From positions 47,119,263 to 47,183,262 of the forward strand of contig CM065697.1 in assembly GCA_017654935.2 (NCBI GenBank): DNA of 64,000 nt, read 5' to 3'. The notes beneath the pieces are model-generated. The model ran no database searches. It worked only from the letters and a program-made list of their open reading frames with translations, and had not been told where the DNA came from. A program made the position numbers and the translations under genes. Below are positions 58,477 to 64,000 of this stretch, one piece after another. The stretch's first letter is position 1; each line of letters begins with the position of its first letter. This DNA comes from Phymorhynchus buccinoides. Its lineage: Eukaryota > Mollusca > Gastropoda > Neogastropoda > Raphitomidae.

Positions 58477-58760
58477 TTATAACTCCGCCGTTTTTCGACC
58501 GAATCGCTTCAAATTTGCTGTGAGCCCTAACGGGCCGTGTCATTTGCGCGGTTCGGCAAATGCGCGAAACGCGCATCCGCCGGCCTCTCGGCGCCTGTAT
58601 CTCCGGTGTTTCTGGACCGATTGCCTTCGAATTCGGCAGGAAGCTGACCGGGGACGGTGACTATCCGTGTGCCAAACCGGAAGCGAATCGGTTCAGCAAT
58701 GCGCGCGCTATGCGACTCCGCCGTTTCTTAACCGAATCACTTCAAATTTGCTGTACTCAG
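58477..58760 (+). repeat. 116-bp diverged triplicate with an ACCGA(A)T...CAAATTT motif
   Basis: Three GC-rich units at about 58481, 58598 and 58714 each contain a (c/g)tccgccgttt-like block, then (g)accga(a)tc/ttgc, then ttc(a)aat. The spacing is 116-117 bp. A single related motif occurs inverted in the retroposon at 30.25 kb. Confidence 0.7.
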
Positions 58761-58764
58761 CGTT

Positions 58765-58838
58765 ACCAGTACTTGGCGTTACCGTTACTAGGCGTTACCA
58801 TTACTAGGCGTTACTGGTACTCCGCGTTGCGCTAGTGC
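58765..58838 (+). repeat. 18-bp tandem repeat, four copies
   Basis: Variants of ggcgttacc(g/a)ttacta repeat four times with small changes. Confidence 0.8.
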
Positions 58839-58964
58839 TTGTAAAATTGCATATAATTCTGCACTAAAAACTGAAATGTTGGGGTTGAGCTTAAAAGTCT
58901 TGGTGATTTTAAAAGAAGGAATATAAAAGGCACAACCTATACATATTAGCATCTCTCTTTCATC

Positions 58965-59595
58965 CTTTTTTCTTTCTTTTCTAATTGTTCATTCTTTCTT
59001 TCTTCCTGTTTTCTTTCTTTCTTTTTCCTTCCTTCCTTCCTTCCTTTGTTTTCTTTGTTCTTTGTTTCTTTCTTCCTTCCTTTCTTTTTTTCTTTAGTAT
59101 TTTCTTCCTTCCTCCCTTTCTTTCTTTTTCATCTTATTCTTCCTTCCTTCCTACCTTCCTTTCTTTCTTTCTGTCTGTCTCTCTCTTTTTTCCATTCTTT
59201 CTTCCTTCCTTCCTTTCTTTTTTTTCTTCCTTCCTTCTTTCTTTGCTTCTTCTTTCCATTCCTTCCTTCCATCCTTCCTTTCTTTCTTTTTTCCTTTCTT
59301 TCTTTCTTTCCTTTCTGCCTTTGTTCCTTTCCTTCTGTCTGTCTTTCTTTTTTTTCCTTTTTTTTCTGCCTTCCTTTATTTTTTCCCCTTTCATTCGTTC
59401 TTCTTTCCTTCCTTCTTCCCTTTCTTTCTTTCTTTTCTTTGTTCTTTCTTTCTTCCCGTGTTTTTTTTAAATTTGTTCTTTCTTACTTTCTTTATTCCTT
59501 CCTTTCTTTTTTTCTGTTCGTTCTTTCTTTTCTTCTTTCTTTTTACTTCCTTCCTTTCTTTCTTTTCTGTCTTTCTTCCTCCCTTTCTTTCTCAG
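58965..59595 (+). repeat. 630-bp polypyrimidine tract
   Basis: Imperfect ttcc, tttc and ttct repeats with few purines. The Phe/Ser/Leu-rich frames of 161 and 213 codons are composition artefacts. Such strand asymmetry can form triplex DNA. Confidence 0.95.
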
Positions 59596-59599
59596 TGAG

Positions 59600-60240
59600 G
59601 GGAAATAATGTTCCCGACGATGGCTCCAGAATGTCATTAATCGAATACATGTGCGTTGTCTACAATTTGCACGTTGTAGAACCGTAACATGAGCGAACCA
59701 TCCATGTGGTGTGAACGTTTAGTCCGTTTAATGTGTTGTATTTTCACAAAGACTGTAAACTCGTTATTGTATAAACATTAATGTTATCTAATTATGCACA
59801 GTTGACTGTCCAAACAAGGATTAAACGAACAATCACACAATAACAATCGAGTATTGTTGAACTGTTCCACGCTTGCAAACCGAAACCGGAAACTATCTCG
59901 CCAACAGCGCTGCCTCTCCAAGCCAAACGGAACATAGCAATAGGAAAAGCGTGCGAGTGACGTCACAGCGAATAGTCTCTTCTCTAGGCCTATAGTCTAT
60001 GGTGAGACTGCGGACGAGGGCTTGGACTAAGTGGGTCCAGAGCCCATTTCTCGGCCGATATAATTTTGATAAAATTAACTGCTGGGGAGAAATATAAGGC
60101 TTTACGCCCTCTTCGGCCTTTCGGCCATGTGGGGCAAGATTATTGTTTGTGGCTCAAGCCACAAACCTATAACTCACTTTGTCGGTCGGTCGGTCTGTCT
60201 GTCGGTCCAAAATTGTCGCACATTTTGACAAAATGTCGCA
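59600..60240. other. No gene recognised
   Basis: Unique-looking sequence. A short ggtcggtcggtctgtctgtc repeat lies near 60183. Confidence 0.4.
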
Positions 60241-60247
60241 CTTCAAA

Positions 60248-60725
60248 TCAAGGCTACACGACGACGAAAATAGTGTTTTACGTCCTCTTGGTCTGAATCA
60301 GACACATATGGGACATTTGTAAATACAAATATGGTGGGAACAATACTGGAGGCAATGCCCGGAGGCAGTACGAAACCAGTAAAGTCCCGATTGTTTTATT
60401 AATACAGATAGCTGTAGCGGTGACCACGCCTCGGTTAAACCTCATCAGCTATGGCACCGCCACAAGTTGTGAAATCAAGGCTACACGAAGAATGAAAAAT
60501 GGTGTTTTACGTCCTCTCGGTCATAGACACATATGGAACATTTGTAAATACAAAGATGGTGGGAACAATACTGGCTGCAATGCCCGGAGGCAGTGCAACA
60601 CCAGTAAAGTCCCGAGTTTTTATCAAAATAGATATGTGTAGCGGTAACCACGCCTCGGATAAACCTCATCGGCTATGGTACCGCCACACAGTATAGTATA
60701 TCAAGGCTACACTTCAAAATTAATT
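60248..60725 (+). repeat. 226-bp tandem repeat, two full copies and an edge
   Basis: tcaaggctaca begins units at 60248, 60475 and 60701. Each includes tttacgtcctct, cacatatggGacatttgt-like text, and gcggt(g/a)accacgcctcgg. A diverged part of the unit lies at about 60097 and another near 52891. Confidence 0.85.
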
Positions 60726-60729
60726 GAGG

Positions 60730-61600
60730 CCGCTCTTTAAAATGATGTATTTTAAAAGCGTACAAAATAATAAACATACGTAATACAGACACTACAACAG
60801 ACACGACGAGTATGCGGTGCTTCTTTTGATGAGTACAAGTAGGATACATAGTTTTAAATGTTTTCCAAAAGATATAAAAAGTTACGAAATGGTGCAGAGA
60901 TAACATTCTGGTTTACAGATTAAAATTATTGAAAAGCCAGGGGAGGTAACTCATGACTGGAGTGGTAAAAATAGACCGCGTGCCACAAACTATGGCGATT
61001 TCGCGCTTGTTAACTGCTGGGGTTGCTTTTTTTTTTAATAAGATGATTAATATGTGTGTCCCAATCTAGGTTTTCTGTAAAAAATAACCCCGAGAAATTT
61101 AACTGTTTTCGATTGATGACATTCCTCATCGTTTTTATAGATAAATAAGTTAGTAAGTACATCGTCATGAAAATATAATAAACGCACATTTCTCTGGGGC
61201 TAAATAGAATCCATTAAAATATATAAAACTTGTTATAAGGTCAGTATTGCGTTGATGTCTAGTGACAGCTTCCTTGTAAAGTACTTCCTTTGTCTCTGCG
61301 CTTGTTTGCTGCAGCCCAGACAGCGCTATCATCCGCATTTTTCGTCAAACAACATTCTTAGCAAACAATTGCATGCCACTAATACGTAAATCAAATGGAG
61401 TGGGGAAAGAGGAGAACAGTTCTACGATAAAACACACAGACAACCCATGTATCTACCTCAATAAACAGAAGACACGGAGTTAGGTAGGCCCACCAGATGA
61501 ATATTACAAAACTTACAGTTTCAGCAGCTTTGCTTCTGTTCTTCAGGATTTGCTTCCTTGTACGAGGTGCTGCTCAAATCAAGGCAGATAACTTTGAAAG
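60730..61600. other. No gene recognised
   Basis: AT-rich sequence without a supported frame. Confidence 0.4.
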
Positions 61601-61607
61601 AAAATAT

Positions 61608-61852
<245 letters not shown>

Positions 61853-61945
61853 CGTATTTCATGCGACTCCCCCCTCCCTTTTTCTTTCCACTAACAGTAA
61901 CAGTGACATTTTTTATTTAGTCCCCAAGGTGAATAGGGGTACCAT

Positions 61946-61946
<1 letters not shown>

Positions 61947-61987
<41 letters not shown>
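61947..61987. repeat. (CA)n microsatellite
   Basis: About 20 CA units. Confidence 0.95.
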
Positions 61988-61989
<2 letters not shown>

Positions 61990-61990
<1 letters not shown>

Positions 61991-63050
61991 ATTCAATCAA
62001 AATACCTTAGGACCCACTGAACACTTTGCAATTTTTCCCAAAGAAAAAACCTCATTCCCACTATGAGTTATAGCCCCTGGTGTAAGGGTAACTCTCCGAT
62101 TGCTCGCCAAAATATTTTTCTCATCAAAATAATTAGTTCAGGTGTTATTCTACTTAAAAATTATTATAGCTTCACTGCAGTATTTCAGCGATCATCAGCT
62201 ACCGTAATGTTTTAGTCAAAAATTGTATGTCATTGATGAGACATCAAAAATAAGAGCAAACATTGATTGTTTCAGTTTGATTTCAAATACTACAATATCC
62301 CAGGACCATTTCTAGTCATATTTGTGGGTTGTTAGACTTTCTGTTTTAACCCACGACCAAACGTATCTTCCCTACCCCCTAATTATGAAAATGTAATAAA
62401 ACTGCTATAAAACCTAGCTGTACTTTATTTTGGGATATATATTACTTTTTTTGTGTCGATCCAGCATGATTTGAAGGTGCTGAATCCAAATCCGTTGTAT
62501 TCCAAGTTCTAAATAATGGGTATTTTGTGTTATTGCGTAATATTCAAAATGGCCGCCATGAGATATTAGAGAACTGTACAAATAGAGGAATCCACTCAGT
62601 GATTGAAAATAGAGCTGCCCACAAAATGTTAGGGAACACTTGCAAAACGCACATGCTTTACTTTGCTTGTAGCTTTAAAACATTTCGCAACTGGAACGCC
62701 AAACTTTGCAGTCGCATACGTAAGTGGTATGGACTTACACTGAATGTTTAAACGTTTTTCGCTTGCTGTTGGTTGCTATGGAAACGTCGGTTGAAATGGC
62801 GCCCAAATCCCCCAAAAGTGTAACAGATTTAGCGCATCAGAATTTTTTCAACTGAATTAATTGAGCGCATGGTAGTCGGGAACTTTGATAATGAGTACAA
62901 CTCACAAAAGAACCAAAGTTTAACCAACGACATGGTGCAATTAATCGCTGAATCACGATGGTTGTATAGTGAAAAATGAACCTTTCGGATCTAGGGAGAG
63001 CCCTGGCATGGCTGGTGTAAGGTGTAGCTGTGCTGAAATTGAATCACCGA
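61990..63050. other. No gene recognised
   Basis: AT-rich, unique-looking DNA. The 74-codon frame at 62527 is unrecognised. Confidence 0.4.
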
Positions 63051-63059
63051 CTTTAAACT

Positions 63060-63840
63060 CCCCCATCAGTCATAACCAGGCTGAAACAGCGGTTCCAGAC
63101 CACCAGCCAAGCCCAGGAAAGGCAACAGTCAGGGAGACCCAGAAAGACCACCACACGGGTGAACCAGTGCCTCGCCAGGCACGCCCTGGTGCAGATAACC
63201 CCGACCGGCCACATCAGGCGACATCTAAGGACAGCAGCAGACCTCAACAACTCCACTCGGACAGGGCTAAGCCTCCTGCACCAAGTCAAGCTCTACGCTC
63301 GTCACACAACATAGAGTCTCAGGCTAACTCCAGCTCACAAAGCTGCTCACCAGGGCCGGTGTCGCCATTATGCATGATGGGCACGTCAACAGGATCATTA
63401 GTTCTGATCACTGACGAGTTTCAGATCACCATGGATCATCCTCATGGACTCATGGAGTCTGGAAAAAGCCAGGCGAACGGTTCCATGAAGACTGCATCCA
63501 GCACATGACAGCCCAAGGCGGGGGTTCCATCTTAGTATGGGCTGTCTTCTCGACTCATCACAGAACCCCACTGTACCACGTTTGAGGAAACCTAAACACT
63601 CAGAGGCTCATCAACGAGACCCTAAGCCTTCTTGTTGCGGTAGCACTTTATATGCTTGCACTAGGGAATGGATTCCGTGATGACAATGGTCGTACTCACC
63701 AGGGTCATGTCCCAAACAACTGGATCCAGCAGCTAGGAGCGGTACGACTAACTTGGCCAGCATACGCAGCCTGGATCTCAACACTGAGGAAAACTGAACT
63801 GTACTCCCCAACAGACACTGGAGCAGCTACTGGATTTGCT
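63060..63840 (+). pseudogene. Tc1-like transposase pseudogene
   Basis: Fragments in alternating frames are collinear with a Tc1 transposase. The N-terminal helix-turn-helix region has the SGRPRKTTTRVN linker, then IRRHLRTAADLNNSTRTG and LHQVKLYARHTT (63115-63310). The catalytic domain has ITDEFQITMDHPHGLM (first acidic residue, near 63405), VWKKPGERFHEDC and QGGGSILVWAVF (near 63460-63545), and SLDLNTEEN in place of the usual SPDLNPIEN (near 63768). The DDE middle Asp region is lost, and several stops and frameshifts break it. It would have bound inverted repeats and cut the element out. I did not find matching ends before the window edge. Confidence 0.8.
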
Positions 63841-64000
63841 CCAGCTGGAGTGGCAGGTCATTCCACAGGAACAGACAATGAGGTTTGTTCATTGCGTGGG
63901 ATGATACTGCGCAAAGTGCATGGCATATTCTGGAGAATATACCCGTTTTTGAGTCTTTCTCGACACTCTTAATTGACACTTTCTTTATACTCGTGAACTT

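Noticed and set aside
58157..58660. 167-codon plus-strand frame
   Set aside because: It lies antisense to the recognisable RNase H segment of a LINE and runs through a GT microsatellite.
58985..59687. Phe/Ser/Leu-rich frames resembling membrane proteins
   Set aside because: They come from a 630-bp polypyrimidine tract and have no defined start or family.
62969..63508. 179-codon plus-strand frame as a new gene
   Set aside because: Most of it is an out-of-frame reading of Tc1 transposase. Only its end (ITDEFQITMD) is in the transposase frame.

Overview
The window looks like a repeat-dense, gene-poor stretch of an invertebrate nuclear genome, probably a marine gastropod mollusc. This is inferred from decayed BEL/Pao, non-LTR and Tc1-like transposons, long AG/CA microsatellites, kilobase-scale minisatellites and one large intronless metazoan ubiquitin-ligase-type reading frame. 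There is nothing prokaryotic about it, and I found no rRNA or tRNA gene. The species is not determined.

Layout. 0.1-9.4 kb: about 3.5 tandem copies of a 2.54-kb unit. 9.6-11.3 kb: small tandem repeats (36-43, 59 and 56 bp). 13.2-19.1 kb: arrays of 72, 100 and 87 bp, CA tracts and a 68-bp inverted repeat around an AG tract. 20.5-22.6 kb: microsatellites joined to retroposon tails. 23.0-28.1 kb: a 5-kb satellite passing from 30-bp monomers to a 70-bp higher-order unit. 28.2-29.6 kb: a DNA transposon with perfect 26-bp inverted ends and TA duplication. 30.9-33.4 kb: a 72-bp minisatellite, open in several frames. 36.5-42.0 kb: the one convincing protein gene (minus strand). 42.2-50.6 kb: a nest of transposons just upstream of that gene. 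51.2-52.5 kb: a broken LINE. 53.8-55.4 kb: a 107-bp satellite. 57.7-58.3 kb: the 3' end of an I-like LINE. 58.5-61.9 kb: more tandem and low-complexity DNA. 63.1-63.9 kb: a Tc1-like transposase pseudogene.

The gene encodes 1838 residues in one open exon: about 13 copies of an unrecognised helical repeat of 58 or 82 residues, a divergent solenoid marked by QW-[DE]V helices, about five ankyrin-like repeats, and a C-terminal SOCS box with a textbook BC-box. The architecture predicts a Cullin-5/Elongin-BC substrate receptor with a giant new recognition arm, and it is the best candidate here for an undescribed system. Its upstream DNA carries three TCACGTGA E-boxes, one inside an 18-bp perfect palindrome, and a CA microsatellite 37 bp from the start codon.

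The upstream nest can be dated by its order of insertion: an inverted-repeat pair encloses a 5'-truncated LINE, which is split by a BEL/Pao element (194-bp LTRs, 5-bp target duplication), whose gag is split by a 508-bp ATT-tailed retroposon (9-bp target duplication).
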